Positions 29,872-40,745 of a stretch of DNA of 64,000 nucleotides are shown one piece after another. Numbering within the stretch: the stretch's first letter is position 1; each line of letters starts with the position of its first letter. Origin of the DNA: Symbiodinium natans (Eukaryota > Sar > Dinophyceae > Suessiales > Symbiodiniaceae); NCBI GenBank assembly GCA_905221605.1, contig CAJNDS010002115.1:501501-565500 (forward strand), in the 5' to 3' direction. A program made the position numbers and the translations under genes. The notes under the pieces were generated by a model. It did no database searches. It was given only the letters and a program-made list of their open reading frames with translations, and was not told the DNA's origin.

Positions 29872-31287
29872 GCACGCCTCGTTAGCTGCATACACAAACA
29901 CACACACAAGCGCACCCCCCACACGCGCGGGCGTGCACTCAGGTCCGCTTCAGTGTGCTAGATCTGTAGGCGTCCCCTACCTGTCCCCCCCCCCCCCTTA
30001 CTTGTAACAACCCCGCTAACAGTCTATGGCACCTTGGTGCATCCTGAGCCATGGCCTCTCGACACGATGTGACGCTGGCCTGAGCTGGGAACCTTGGAGC
30101 CCGCGAGTTTGGCATGTGGGTTGGACTGCAATGGAGGCTGGCATCGCCAATACAGCAGCACGATGTTCTGCCGGGGGACACAGCGAGATGCTCAAGTTTG
30201 TTGGCGTGTGGCAGCCTTGTGCCTGCACGCGGCCGGACCGCTTTGGCCGCCCCCGGCGACACGGAGTGACTGCATGACGAATACCACTGCACTGCATGGA
30301 GTTGGGTCGCCGCGGAGTGTGGCAGATGGGGACCCTACGCCTGCATGATGCCTGCAACTGCCAGATGCATGACCGCTGGTACGAAGCAGAGAAGGAATTC
30401 ATGAATTCAGAATTTGTGAATTCAGCAGTGAAGGCCCTGGAAACTGATGGATGCACAACTGCATGTTGAGTGAAGCTTGGGTTCTGCACGAGCTCGGAGT
30501 CGACAGTCCCACGCACGTGCATTCTGCATGGACCGTGTGCATGGCCACCACCATCTGCCGAGTTGCGCCTCCTGACGCCCGGGGATGACAGAGACAGATG
30601 TACGTGGATGATCGCGTATAGCCGCAGACGGCAGTCACTGCTCGGGACGTCGAATGCTGAGGATAGAGAGAAGTATCACCCACATAGCCCTTGCCACATA
30701 TTGCTTTCTGGGAGGAAAGGCCGCTCGGGTTGTACTGTTCTGGAGATAGTATTCATACCTGATCTTTGGACGGTTTGCGGCAACCTCCACGTATTTTCGC
30801 TAGGTCGCAATGTGCCTAGGAATAGTCAGTCAGGTCTGATGGGGGAGGCTTGTTTCAGGGTGGAAAGGTGATCGAGGTATACTGTTAGCTATCATGGTTT
30901 GCGCCCCTCTGTTGGACACGCCGACTGGGTCAAAGAACTTCTGTCGGCCAATGGACACGCACCAATTTGTTTCTGTTTGTCTGGGATCGATCAGGGGTCA
31001 GCTCTTCAGTATTGTGGCTTGGTATTGAGTATCCGTCGGTGGTCATGCTGACCCTGGTTGGTTCGTTACTGGTGGTCAATGTACCCACTCTGGAGATCTC
31101 GACAGGCTTGCCTCGCCCGCTTATGCCAGTGTGAGAGTCGAAACCCTAACAACCCGTCGGCTACGAGGTTCGCACAAAGCTGCCAGGGCCTCAGGGCCTC
31201 AAGGGTTTGGGGTCAAGTCGTTGAGGACCAAATGAGGCATAAAGAGGGTTGGTTCAGGGTGTAGGGTTTGGGGTTTAGGGTTTAGGG

Positions 31288-31437
31288 TTTAGGTTTATGG
31301 CTCATATGCCTAAACAGGGAGTATATAGTAGTGTAAGGTATATGCTGCCCCCCAATTTTGGGGTTTCTCGTTGATATTTACCTAAATAGGGATTATAGTA
31401 GTATAAGGTATATGTCCCCCCCCCCCCAATTTTGGGG
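31288..31437. repeat. Direct repeat of a TATGCC...CCCCAATTTTGGGG unit
   Basis: Two successive copies of TGCCTAAACAGGGAGTATATAG-like sequence (31309 and 31379) each end in a C run plus CAATTTTGGGGTT. Each end is itself a small palindrome (CCCCAATTTTGGGG minus spacing). Confidence 0.5.
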
Positions 31438-32141
31438 TTCATTTGGTCTGCAAGGGTGTCGGTGGTTCATTTGAGTGGCCTTCTGTTGTAGTACAGGCAT
31501 TCAAACCATGTCTCTTGCGAGTAGTGGCACTTGCAAAAACTACTGGCCACACCTCCGTCTTACCCTCAATAGCACTTACCTCTGAACATTTGCTTTCCTG
31601 CCTTCTTTTGTTGTAGGAATCGTAAAGATCACGATGTTACCCGGTCATGTGGGTTGTTAAAAAAGTAAGAGCACCCTAGTAACGCTTGTGAGCATCTATT
31701 TTTAGGGCCGACCGACCTCAGACGCTGGGGGAGTTTACCACTTTGCAGCCCTCAAGATTCGCCGCCAAGTCCTATAAAGCCCACACTGCAACCTCCGAAA
31801 CCCTACACCCCATCCCTGCAATGCGAGTTCGCTCTAGCTGTGCCGGAGATAAACCGTGATAAACCGAAGAACTAGAAGCGGCACGCGAGTCATCTAGGGC
31901 GAGGCAACAAAATGGCTTAAAAGCCACCCAAACCATACTTTCGGGGTCAGAATATTTGCCAATAGAATTCCCTTCTGGTCCCTTGATAGTTATACGATAA
32001 TCACCCCCAAAACCCTATTCTAAGTATCAAGGCCCCTCTAGTAGCCCTAAACCCTAAACCCCCCAAAACAAGATGCTAATCATGTAGGCCCCTATATTAG
32101 ATCCCCCTAAACACTAAACCCTAAACCCTAAACCCTAAGAC

Positions 32142-32205
32142 CTAAGCCCTAAGCCCTAAGCCCTAAGCCCTAAGCCCTAAGCCCTAAGCCCTAAGCCCTA
32201 AGCCC
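32142..32205. repeat. CCCTAAG variant array
   Basis: Nine or so perfect copies of the variant heptamer CCCTAAG following canonical CCCTAAA units. Homogenisation of a variant shows local tandem amplification. Confidence 0.9.
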
Positions 32206-32517
32206 ACAGTACCACTGCTCCGAGGGCCAAGGAGCTTCGAGAGGTGACGCGCACTTTCCGCCAGGCGAAAGGCGTCCGGGTTCCCTGTTTAGGGTTTAGG
32301 GTTTAGGGTTGAGGGTTTGCGAGATATTTTTGCAGCAAGTTGGGGTCCTGCAGCATGTCAAGTCCGTGCATCTTCATGTGAGGCTGTGGGCTTTTGGGGC
32401 CTCGGGGGGTTATGGAGAGAGAAAACGTTTCAGCCCAGGTTTGAGGAGGGTTTGCACGTCTGAGGGGCTTAAGGAGCCACGACCACCGGGAGGTCTTAGG
32501 ATCCCTGAAGGGCGGGT

Positions 32518-32572
32518 TTAGGGTTTAGGGTTTAGGGTTTAGGGTTTAGGGTTTAGGGTTTAGGGTTTAGGG
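32518..32572. repeat. TTTAGGG tract
   Basis: About eight perfect TTTAGGG units. Confidence 0.95.
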
Positions 32573-32908
32573 ATATCACAGGTCAAGGGCGCCCCGCAAA
32601 AGCTTAGGCGATGACCGAAAGGGTGCGGCAGAGGCCCTGCCTGAACGCTGTAGCCTCAGCCAGCCTTTCGCATGCGCTGTCAGATATCGGGCAGGTTCAA
32701 AAATCTGGCTGCTCCAATAAAAAAGGAAACCCAACAAGTTTGAAGTTCAAGCATTGGCTAATGAAGAGCATCTGCTTTTGCAAAGAACTCACACGTAACA
32801 TCTGCTTCAGATCGGCCCAGCCTGCAATAAATACATCACCGTACTTCCGTTCAAAGGCTCCAGATGCTGCAGTACACCGTATCTATGGCTTTTGAGGTGC
32901 TGCAAAAT

Positions 32909-33024
32909 CCCTAAACCCTAAACCCTAAACCCTAAACCCTAAACCCTAAACCCTAAACCCTAAACCCTAAACCCTAAACCCTAAACCCTAAACCCTAAAC
33001 CCTAAACCCTAAACCCTAAACCCT
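32909..33024. repeat. Long uniform CCCTAAA tract (about 16 units)
   Basis: About 115 bp of perfect CCCTAAA. Confidence 0.97.
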
Positions 33025-34074
33025 TGCCTGCCTTGTGCGAGTGCGAGAGCCGAAACCCTAAAATAAGGGTATTACAACATCTTCAATGCTTGTGTCCGAG
33101 GTTTGGTCGAAGGACTGGCTGTTTGCAAGCTGCAGGGCACCAGCCATCCAGAATTCGTGCCGAGCAATGTTCTGAAAGCCCCCCAAAACCTTTTTTTAGG
33201 GTTTAGGGTTTAGGGTTTAGGGGCTTAAGGACTTTGGTGTGCCAGGATGGTTTGGAATGACTAGGATTTTGAGCTTCTACTGGGTTAGGCACGCGGGGCA
33301 GGGCTGGGCTGCTTAAGTGGCTTTCGGAGCTTGCTATATCAATTTAGGGTTTAGGGTTTAGGGTTTAGGGTGCAGCTCAATGCGCCACCCCCCCGCCCCC
33401 CCCCCCGCCCGCACATGGACTGGGCTGGCCATAGGTTGTATATTGGACAAAGCCCACTTTCGAGGTGATGTGCTTCCAATCTGCCTTGCAAGTGATACCC
33501 TGAGGGTGCTTGAAGGTTCATGCCTAAGTATGGCTATGAGAGAAGTTACCCTACTTATCACCCAAGTGTGCTGAGAAGTCAGTCTAGAACATGCGGCAGC
33601 TACATGCCGACTTGCTCCGCTGCCAGAAGCCGCTCGAACATCTCAACTCAGGAAGGCTCTAGGGTTTTAGTGTTTGAAACGCCCTACAAGGTCCTACGCT
33701 CTACCTCCTTACAGCCTGAGCTTGCTGGTTCTGACGATGAAGATAGGAATCACGAAGCCCGATTTGGAGGTTCAGGGGTAGCTATGACTAGGATTATAAG
33801 TTAGGTTAGAAGTACCGAAGAGACCCCCCAGGCTCGCGCCAGCCGCACAGAGGGACTCTGCACCCTAAGACCCTTCCCTGCGATGTGGATCCTCCCCGCA
33901 AAACCCTATAAAAACTCACAAAACCCTAAAAAGCACCCCTGTAAACCCTAGAAACTCTTATTGAAATCCTATAAAACAAAAAGCCACGCCAGGAGGATGC
34001 CGCGCGCCTGGCCGAGGGAAAAGGCGAAGAGGTGCCAAAGACGGGTTCGTGTTTTAGGGGCACCAGGGCTTTGA

Positions 34075-34520
34075 GGGTTTAGGGTTTTAGGGGTTTTAGG
34101 GCCGTTAGGGTTTTGGGGTTTAGAGTGTAGGGTTTAGGGAGAGAGAGGGGTTTTAGGGTTTAGGGTTTAGACGCTTGTCCGAGACCGCGTGCGCAAAAAG
34201 GGTTTAAAGGTTTTTAGGGTTTTAGGATTTAGGGTTTTAGGGCTTCAGGGGTTGGAAACCCGGCAGAGCTCGCGGGGTCAAAAGGGCTTCAGGGGTTTAG
34301 GGTTTTAGCGTTTTAGGGTTTATGGGGTTTGAGGTTTTAGGTTTTTCAGGCTTAGTCTTTGTGGTTTTAGGGGTTTAGGGTCTTGGTGTTTTAGGGCTTG
34401 AGGGTAAGGATTTTAGGGTTTTAGGGGCTTTATGGTTCAGATTGAGGTGTAGGGGTTTTTGTGGGGCTTTACGGTTTACATAGAGGGGCTCTGAGGGTTT
34501 ATAAGGGGTGTAGGGGGGGT
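34075..34520. repeat. Degenerate TTTTAGGG-rich stretch
   Basis: Dozens of octamer-like variants (TTTTAGGG, TTTTAGGC, TTTTAGCG) in one orientation; older and more diverged than the uniform tracts. Confidence 0.75.
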
Positions 34521-35895
34521 GGCTTGGGAGGGGACCATCTCTTTTTTGAATTTGCTCTTTGTCTTATCAGTATGGGTGTTTTTTTCTTGCTGGGGGGGAG
34601 GAGGGGCTGTTGGGTTTGGGGTTAGTTCTTTTAGGTTTTATGTTCATAGGGTTAGGCTTTGGTTGTCGGACGGGTACTCGTCGGATATAGGGGTGTCGGA
34701 GTGTCGGATTTGCTGGGCTCTCCCCCCCCGCCCCCCCCCCCGGTTTCAGCGCCGTATTGGGGTCAGAGTTGTGTACAGCAGTTTGAACCTGAGAGGGTTT
34801 AGGGTTTCCCTAAACCCTAAACCCTAAACCCTAAACCCTAAACCCTAAACCCTAACAGGTTAAGGTTTAGGGTTCAGGGCCATATCTCGACCGTGGCTGA
34901 GGGCGCTATAGGAGCCCTAGCTGTTACTGGGGTTCTCAGCCTGTATGCCTTGGATCACACAAGGTCCCAAAAAGCGCTCAACCGATCCTGTAGCTTCCTT
35001 TGTACAGGGCTCCTTTTTTGGGTTTAGGGCTCAGGGCCTAAACCCTAAACCCTAAACCCTATAGGGTTGAGCCCCTGGGCGTAGGAAAAAGGCGGGGTCG
35101 TGAACCTGAGCCCCCCCCCCCCCCCAAAACCCCGGAGCCGCCTTTGACGTGTGAAGGTGGCCGCGAAGCTAGAGAAGCAGCTGAAGGATCACCTCTAGGG
35201 GTTTAGGGTTTAGGGTTTAGGGTTTAGGGTTTAGGGTTTAGCTTTAGGGTCTTTAAGGTTTCGGGGTTATTAGGGTTTAGGGTTAGTAGGGTTTATAGAT
35301 GTAAGGGATTGGCTTTGCATGGTGGCATGGTGCTGGTGTGTGCTTCTGCACAACTGGTGGGGGCCTTGGGTGCCCGAGTCCCCAAAACGAAACCTCAAGT
35401 TACCAGTTTAGGTTTAGGGTTTAGGTGTAGGTGTAGGTTTAGGTTTAGGGTTTAGGGCATGAGCAGCTAGAGGCTCCTGCACCCTAAAACCCCCTAAACC
35501 CCAAGCCCTGAACCCCAAACGGTGCAACTGCAAGAGAGGGGCGTATAGAGACTCTGGGATGCAGGGCTTGCGTTTGTATGGTTTTATTCGGGCCTTGCAC
35601 GGGTTTGGGAGGGGTCCCAGAGTGATCTTTCAAGTTTTAGTGTTTTTTAATGGGGGGGGGGGGGGGGTATATAACCCAAGGTTCCCTGATACTCCCTACT
35701 ACTCCCTAAGCCTCCCTAAGCTTCCCTAAGGTTCCCTAGTACCTACCCCCCATGGACGCTTAAGAACCCTACAATCAAGGGCCCCGGGTTGTCCGCAAGT
35801 TCCCGATCAGGAGCAGGGATCCACCTTCCAAGAGGAGAAAAGAGCCATGCTGGCGTGGATCCTTGGTCGAGGGTGTTTTGCGTTTAGGGTTTAGG

Positions 35896-36016
35896 CTTGC
35901 ATGGGGAGTTATAAGTGGGGGTATACGTAAGGTAACTACAGCCATAACTGGATTGTACCTTTAAGCCTTTCTAGGGTACTTGTAACCTGACTTCTAACTA
36001 CCCATGATCCTTGAAG
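35896..36016. repeat. Inverted-repeat element, family A copy
   Basis: Left end CTTGCATGGGGAGTTATAAG, right end CTAACTACCCATGATCCTTGAAG followed by TA; inner arms contain AACTACAGCC and GGGTACTTG. Confidence 0.65.
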
Positions 36017-36290
36017 TAGGATTCACTGTGACGGTCCAGACTCGAATATGAGGTGTGGACATGCTCTAGATTGCCATCTTGCCAAAAGCATTCCGATAGC
36101 CCCTTCCTGAGCAAATAGCACATATCGGGAGACGGGACGGGGGGGGGGGGGATTATGGCACTACCCGCCGATCCCGAGCCTGACGTCGTCCCCGCTGATC
36201 GAAGCTTCCGACTCTTCACTGCGTGCGCGACAGCTTTCGCATGATGCCGAAGTATTCATGTTGCCCTGTGGCCTCGATCCCAAGCCCCTA

Positions 36291-36390
36291 CTTGAAGGTT
36301 CATGTATACTTATAAGTAGAGTTATATGTACCCTAAACAAGGTTATAGCCAGTTACAACTGTAGTTGAAACTTACCCATGAACCTCTAAG
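36291..36390. repeat. Inverted-repeat element, family A copy with TA flanks
   Basis: TA|CTTGAAGGTTCATG on the left and TACCCATGAACCTCTAAG|TA on the right. Internal GTACCCTAAAC is the kind of word from which CCCTAAA tracts could expand. Confidence 0.75.
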
Positions 36391-36627
36391 TAAGCACGCC
36401 TTCCCAAATCCCCCAAAGCCCTAAGCCCTACACCCTAAACCCCGAAACCCTAAACCCTAAACCCCAAACCCCAAACCCTAAACCCCAAACCCTAAACCCT
36501 AAACCCTAAACCCTAAATCCAGGGATCCTCAGTCCGACTCTTTCTCTTTCGCTGAGAGCGTTGGAGAGCGGAGCCGATGCAAAGATCTCGTGCTTTGTTC
36601 GTCTTGATTTGGGATGTTCCCCCCCTA

Positions 36628-36708
<81 letters not shown>
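36628..36708. repeat. TAC trinucleotide microsatellite
   Basis: About 27 perfect TAC units (ACT/CTA in other frames) at the junction between family B and family D sequences. Confidence 0.97.
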
Positions 36709-36710
<2 letters not shown>

Positions 36711-36814
36711 ATTGCTTAAGAACCCCCGAAAAAGTAAGAATATTCTTCCTTATTAAAGGTAATGTAGGGAGTTTTTTCTTGTGTATTCTTTTGGGGTTCT
36801 TAAGCAAATAGTAG
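36709..36814. repeat. Inverted-repeat element, family D copy 2
   Basis: TAATTGCTTAAGAACCCCCG on the left and GGGGTTCTTAAGCAAATAGTAG on the right, nested within a family B element. Confidence 0.75.
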
Positions 36815-37012
36815 ACTCGCAGACCTTAGTAGGGATGATAGTACCCCCCCCTATTATAATCCCTATTATGGACTGTTAGCATGAGGGGGAGCATCCCAAG
36901 TCTTGATGTTCAAGATCGAGGGCTTGGAAGTGTGGGGGTTTAGGGTTTAGGGTTTAGGGTTACGAGGGTTACGAGGGTTTTGGAGACCCTCGTCCTCGCG
37001 ATAGCCCTACTT

Positions 37013-37302
37013 CGAGGTTCATGGGTAGTTAGAACTGGCAGTTCTAAGCACCCTGAAGAATGGGTAGTTTTGTTGGGAGTTCTAAGGACCCTTAATGGGT
37101 AGCTGTAGCTGGGAGTTCAAAGTACCCTAAATTGCGCTGCCTGGAGGTTCATGGGTTGTTACAAGTGGGAGTCCTAAGTGCCCTAAGTTTAAACTAAGCT
37201 TAAAACCACCATAGTTCTAGGTGGGAGTTCTAAGTGCCCCAAATTTAAGTAAGGTTAGAGCCACCATAGTTCTAAGTGGGAGTTCTAAGTGCCCCTAGAA
37301 GT
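37013..37302. repeat. Cluster of family A half-copies in tandem
   Basis: Three or four partial repeats of GAGGTTCATGGGTAGTTA and AGTGGGAGTTCTAAGTGCCC follow each other in the same orientation, which suggests unequal exchange between family A copies. Confidence 0.6.
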
Positions 37303-37631
37303 ATGGTTCTACCCAGCCTGCGGAGGCACGGATTGCTGCCAGCCCTCGCCGGAGCTTTTGGAGCGACTCGAAGAAGGCCCGGTGGGTTTAGGGGAGGGGC
37401 ATGGCCTCAAAAAACAAAAATGTATATATTATATATATATATATATAGGTATGTATATGCGTGTAAATGTATGTAATGTCATGTAATGTCATGTAATGTA
37501 ACGTATGTATGTGTAAATAAGGTAGGATCTTTTATAAGTGGGCACTCTGATGTTCAAAGGCTCGGACAAGTTTGGTTTCCAACGCTTGCGCGCTTGGTTT
37601 GGCTTCATGGCTTCTGGCCTTTCTCTGCCCA

Positions 37632-37724
37632 GAGTTCATAGAGTCATAGAGTCATAGAGTCATAGAGTCATAGAGTCATAGAGTCATAGAGTCATAGAGT
37701 CATAGAGTCATAGAGTCATAGAGT
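37632..37724. repeat. 8-mer tandem repeat GAGTCATA
   Basis: About eleven perfect copies of GAGTCATA bounded by irregular GAGTTCA units. Confidence 0.95.
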
Positions 37725-37862
37725 TCAGGTGACTGAAAAGGGAGATGAAGAGAGCAGCATGAGCTTATTGCCCACGACCCTGCCGCACACCACGCTACCT
37801 CGTGCAGATGTAGCGACGCGCAAGGACTGTCCGAAGTCCGAAGTGTTAACGCGCCCATATAT

Positions 37863-37970
37863 GGGAGTTTACGAAAACAGGGGACCCCAAAAAATAGGAC
37901 CCCCCAAAATAGTAGGATTCCCTTCCTAATGAGGACCCCAGGAAGGTATCCCTAATTTTGGGAAATTCCC
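37863..37970. repeat. Inverted-repeat element, family E copy
   Basis: GGGAGTTTACGAAAACAGGGG at one end (shown in part) and AATTTTGGGAAATTCCC at the other; inner GTAGGATTCCCTTCCTAATG and GGAAGGTATCCC. Confidence 0.65.
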
Positions 37971-38080
37971 AGATGAGCCTGCCCATGCATAGGGTCTCCC
38001 GAGCCAACCATGCTCGAGATGCCGCCGTTGAAGGGCAGCAGTTCGGCAACCCGATGCCTCCATAAAGCGGAATACTCCTA

Positions 38081-38194
38081 CTTGGGAGGTTCATGGGTAG
38101 CTATAAGCATAGGGTTAGAATTTGGGTAGCTATACTCATATCCTTACTTAGGGTACGTTATCACCCTAGTTATAACTACCTATGAACCTCCAAG
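38081..38194. repeat. Inverted-repeat element, family A copy with TA flanks
   Basis: CTTGGGAGGTTCATGGGTAG and CTACCTATGAACCTCCAAG, flanked by TA on both sides. Confidence 0.8.
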
Positions 38195-39331
38195 TATCAC
38201 GAGCCCTGAACTCCCAAAATGTGAGCTGCCTTCTGCTTGGTCCTCGGCGCTGCGTCGGATCAGACCACGTGGGCTGGGGGCGCAAACGACAGCGACTTTG
38301 GTTTTGGAGATTTTAGAAGGTTGGAAGATTTGCTTTGTAGGCGCAGATCGGAGATCCTAGCGGCTCAGAGCCTTATATGATATAGAAGAAAGGTCTGTAG
38401 CAGAAGAGTTTTTGTGGCTGTGTTCTGGCAGTCGGGGATTCGGCAGATGCCGTAGCCCGGCCCTGCGCTCTTTTGCCTCGATGGTCGAGCGCTTCGAAAC
38501 GCTACACCGAGTTCGCCAGTCGAAGCCAACGACCCCGGAGGAGCGCACCGGGTGTTTTGGGAAGCGCTGTTGCGATGAGAGTCGAGATGAGTCGAGTTTC
38601 GAGTTCATAGGTTGGCTTTGGGTAGCGGCTTGCGAGCGTGATGCTTTGGGGACTTTAAGAGTTTCTGGGTGTTAACGCTCGAAGAGACACTGCAGGGGGT
38701 GAACCTGAAGGAAAGGGGGGGGGGGGGGGGGGGCGGGTGTCCCTTTCGATCGTATGATGTTTCAGCCCGCGTGCTCTCGACCCCTGCTACTTGAGGAGGA
38801 GAGCTTTCTGTGAGCCCACACCAGGTTTCTCTCAAGCTCGACAGGGCCTCGCTTTTAGGATGGGGCGGATATTGGCTCCTTTCAGTTCTCCGTGTGTTGC
38901 TTGTTCCTTGGTCAAGCTCAGGAGACCGTCATCATGGAAGGCGTGACAACTCGAGCCTTCGCTTCGAACCCTCTGAAAACCTTTAGGGTTTAGGGTTTGG
39001 GTACCTAGTAGCCGGACCCTATACTGCATCTGGACTCTCCGACGTGCTTCATGGATTCGGATATCTAATCCGCCTCTGCTGTCCCTATGGTAACCTGCGC
39101 CTGGTGCAGCCCTAAACCTCAACCCTAAACCCTAAACCCTAAACCCTAAACCAAGTTGAGGAATGGTGCCTGCCGTCCTGGAGGAGCCACAGGCAGGTCG
39201 GGGAGGGTGTTGGCCTATGGGGCTTAGGTGTTCATACCTTACACTGGGGACCAAATGAACCCTAAAAGGGTTTAAGGGTACGTGACCGCAACTTTTGGGT
39301 CCAATTGGTGTCCAAGGTAGGAGGCCCTGTA

Positions 39332-39451
39332 CTTGAAGGTTCTTGGGTAGCTATAAGTAGGGTGATAAGTGCGGTGAAGAAGGTTTTCACCAACTTAACT
39401 TTTAGTTGCCCTACGTATAGCCCCACTTGTAAGTACCCATGAACTTTCAAG
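39332..39451. repeat. Inverted-repeat element, family A copy with TA flanks
   Basis: CTTGAAGGTTCTTGGGTAGC and GTACCCATGAACTTTCAAG, flanked by TA on both sides. Arms pair along most of the element. Confidence 0.8.
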
Positions 39452-39647
39452 TAGGGGTTCATACATCAGGGCAGTTTCAGGTGTAGGGTTGAGATTTGAT
39501 AGTGGTCGGTGTAGAATTCCGAGGGTGTTGTGGTTAGACCAGCGGGGTAGAGGCTCATGTCCATGGAGAATGTACCCATATGAAAGGCACTGTTGCCTGC
39601 TGCGCCGAAGGGCTGCAAAACAAAACCCGAAACCCTGAACCTGCTTA

Positions 39648-39845
39648 CTTGGAGGTTCATGGGCAGTTACAAACGAGGGTTATAATTAGGGTAACTATAC
39701 GTATAACCTTACTTGGGGTACTTGCAACCCTAAACCCTGAACCCTAAACCCTAAACCCTAAACTTGGGGTACTTATCACCCTAAACCCTGAACCCTGAAC
39801 CCTAAACCCTAAACCCTAAACTATAGCTACCCATGAGCCTCCAAG
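39648..39845. repeat. Family A element expanded internally by CCCTAAA tracts
   Basis: TA|CTTGGAGGTTCATGGGCAG ... CTACCCATGAGCCTCCAAG|TA. The right half contains a direct repeat (ACTTGGGGTACTT..A..CACCCTAAACCCTGA-like) in which each copy carries several CCCTAAA/CCCTGAA units. The tract has clearly grown inside the element. Confidence 0.8.
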
Positions 39846-40514
39846 TAAGTAAAGCTTGTCAGCTCGTGATACTTCGGGGTGGACGGAAGGCGTTGGGCTG
39901 CCTGACTTGGCTCTCTCCGCGGTTTAGGGTTTAGGGTTTAGGGTTTAGGGTTTAGGTCTCAGGCCGGAGCCTCAGCAGTCCTGGGTTAAAAACAGGGTTT
40001 AGGGTTTAGGGTTTAGGGCCGTGCATTGCACAAAAAACCCTTTCCCAATCCTAAGCCCTAAGCTCTTCATTGTCTGCAACCCGTGGAAACTGATGAAGCA
40101 ATGCAGCCAGGTCTTTTTCGACGGAGACAGGCCACGGCCTGAGAGAGTTCTCGAGCGGGCACCCGGGACCTTCACAATCGTAATTGGTTTAGGTTTCACT
40201 TGGTGTTTTTTGGGACTTGGGGTGGGTTTAGGGATTGGGGTTTTCTGAGGTGAACGAAACATTAGATAACGCATGCCTGAGCATTCCACAAAGTAGCGGT
40301 TCTCAACGTTCTGAACTCAAGCATTTCGGCCTTCAAGCTTCAAGCGGCCCTTAGCGTAGTTTAGTGGTGCTACCACTCTACTTTGCGGAATCCCGCAATT
40401 CTGTGGCTTGCTCGCGGCCGACACATAGACATTGCAACAACCCTAAACCCTAAACCCTGCTTTCAGATAGAAGTCACGTCGGGAATTCCAGCATCCTCGG
40501 CCACTGGCAGTCCC

Positions 40515-40745
40515 CCCAGGTGTATATTGTATTATATTATATTAATATTATTATTATATGATTATAATAAATTTCTGTATTATTAGATCATTACATAAAA
40601 TTACTTGGTATATTATGATATGATTATATGCTTATACTTATATATACATATATATGTGTATACTTATATGAGTATATATTATTCTTCTACTATATGCTTA
40701 CATTCATATATTGTCATATTACTATTTTAGTATATTATGACATTA
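40515..40745. other. AT-rich island
   Basis: About 230 bp of TATATTA/ATTATAT-type words, without coding signal; compare the islands near 19.8-20.3 and 46.2-46.35 kb. Confidence 0.6.

Larger units (their letters stand above)
21124..30560 (+). mobile_element. LINE-like (non-LTR) retrotransposon, probably full length at the 5' end
   Basis: A GC-rich block without any telomere-like tract, inserted into CCCTAAA repeats. It starts at a tandem spliced-leader remnant and carries four ORFs in order: ORF1 (RNA-binding-like), ORF2 (endonuclease plus reverse transcriptase), ORF3 (dioxygenase-like) and ORF4 (membrane/coiled coil), then a long TGCATG-rich tail. The 3' end is not defined: the last TGCATG words are near 30.54 kb and the next CCCTAAA word is at 31142, so the true end lies between. 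ORF2 to ORF4 are intact, which suggests a recent insertion. Whether ORF4 and the tail belong to the same unit is inferred from composition and shared words. Confidence 0.75.
28809..30560 (+). other. Retroelement 3' region, TGCATG-rich
   Basis: Numerous TGCATG or GCATGC words from 28860 to 30545, C runs at 28887-28906 and 29988-29998, and a two-copy tandem repeat at 29143-29437. A short coding-like frame lies at 29581-29871. Likely an unusually long 3' untranslated region. Confidence 0.5.
36611..36900. mobile_element. Family B element split by a TAC microsatellite and a family D element
   Basis: Left end GGGATGTTCCCCCCCTATAC at 36611; right end GACTGTTAGCATGAGGGGGAGCATCCC. The flanks read GTCTTGATTT on the left and GTCTTGATGT on the right, a 10-bp duplication with one mismatch. 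Inside lie (TAC)n at about 36628-36708 and a complete family D element (36709-36814). Confidence 0.75.

Noticed and set aside
31135-31150. Right-hand target-site duplication of the LINE (AAACCCTAA)
   Set aside because: The word is a fragment of the ubiquitous heptamer, so its presence on both sides is not informative.
36614-36811. Open frames of poly-Thr / poly-Val
   Set aside because: They are only translations of the TAC microsatellite.
37632-37724. CRISPR-like array
   Set aside because: The units are 8 bp with no spacers; it is a simple tandem repeat in a eukaryotic genome.
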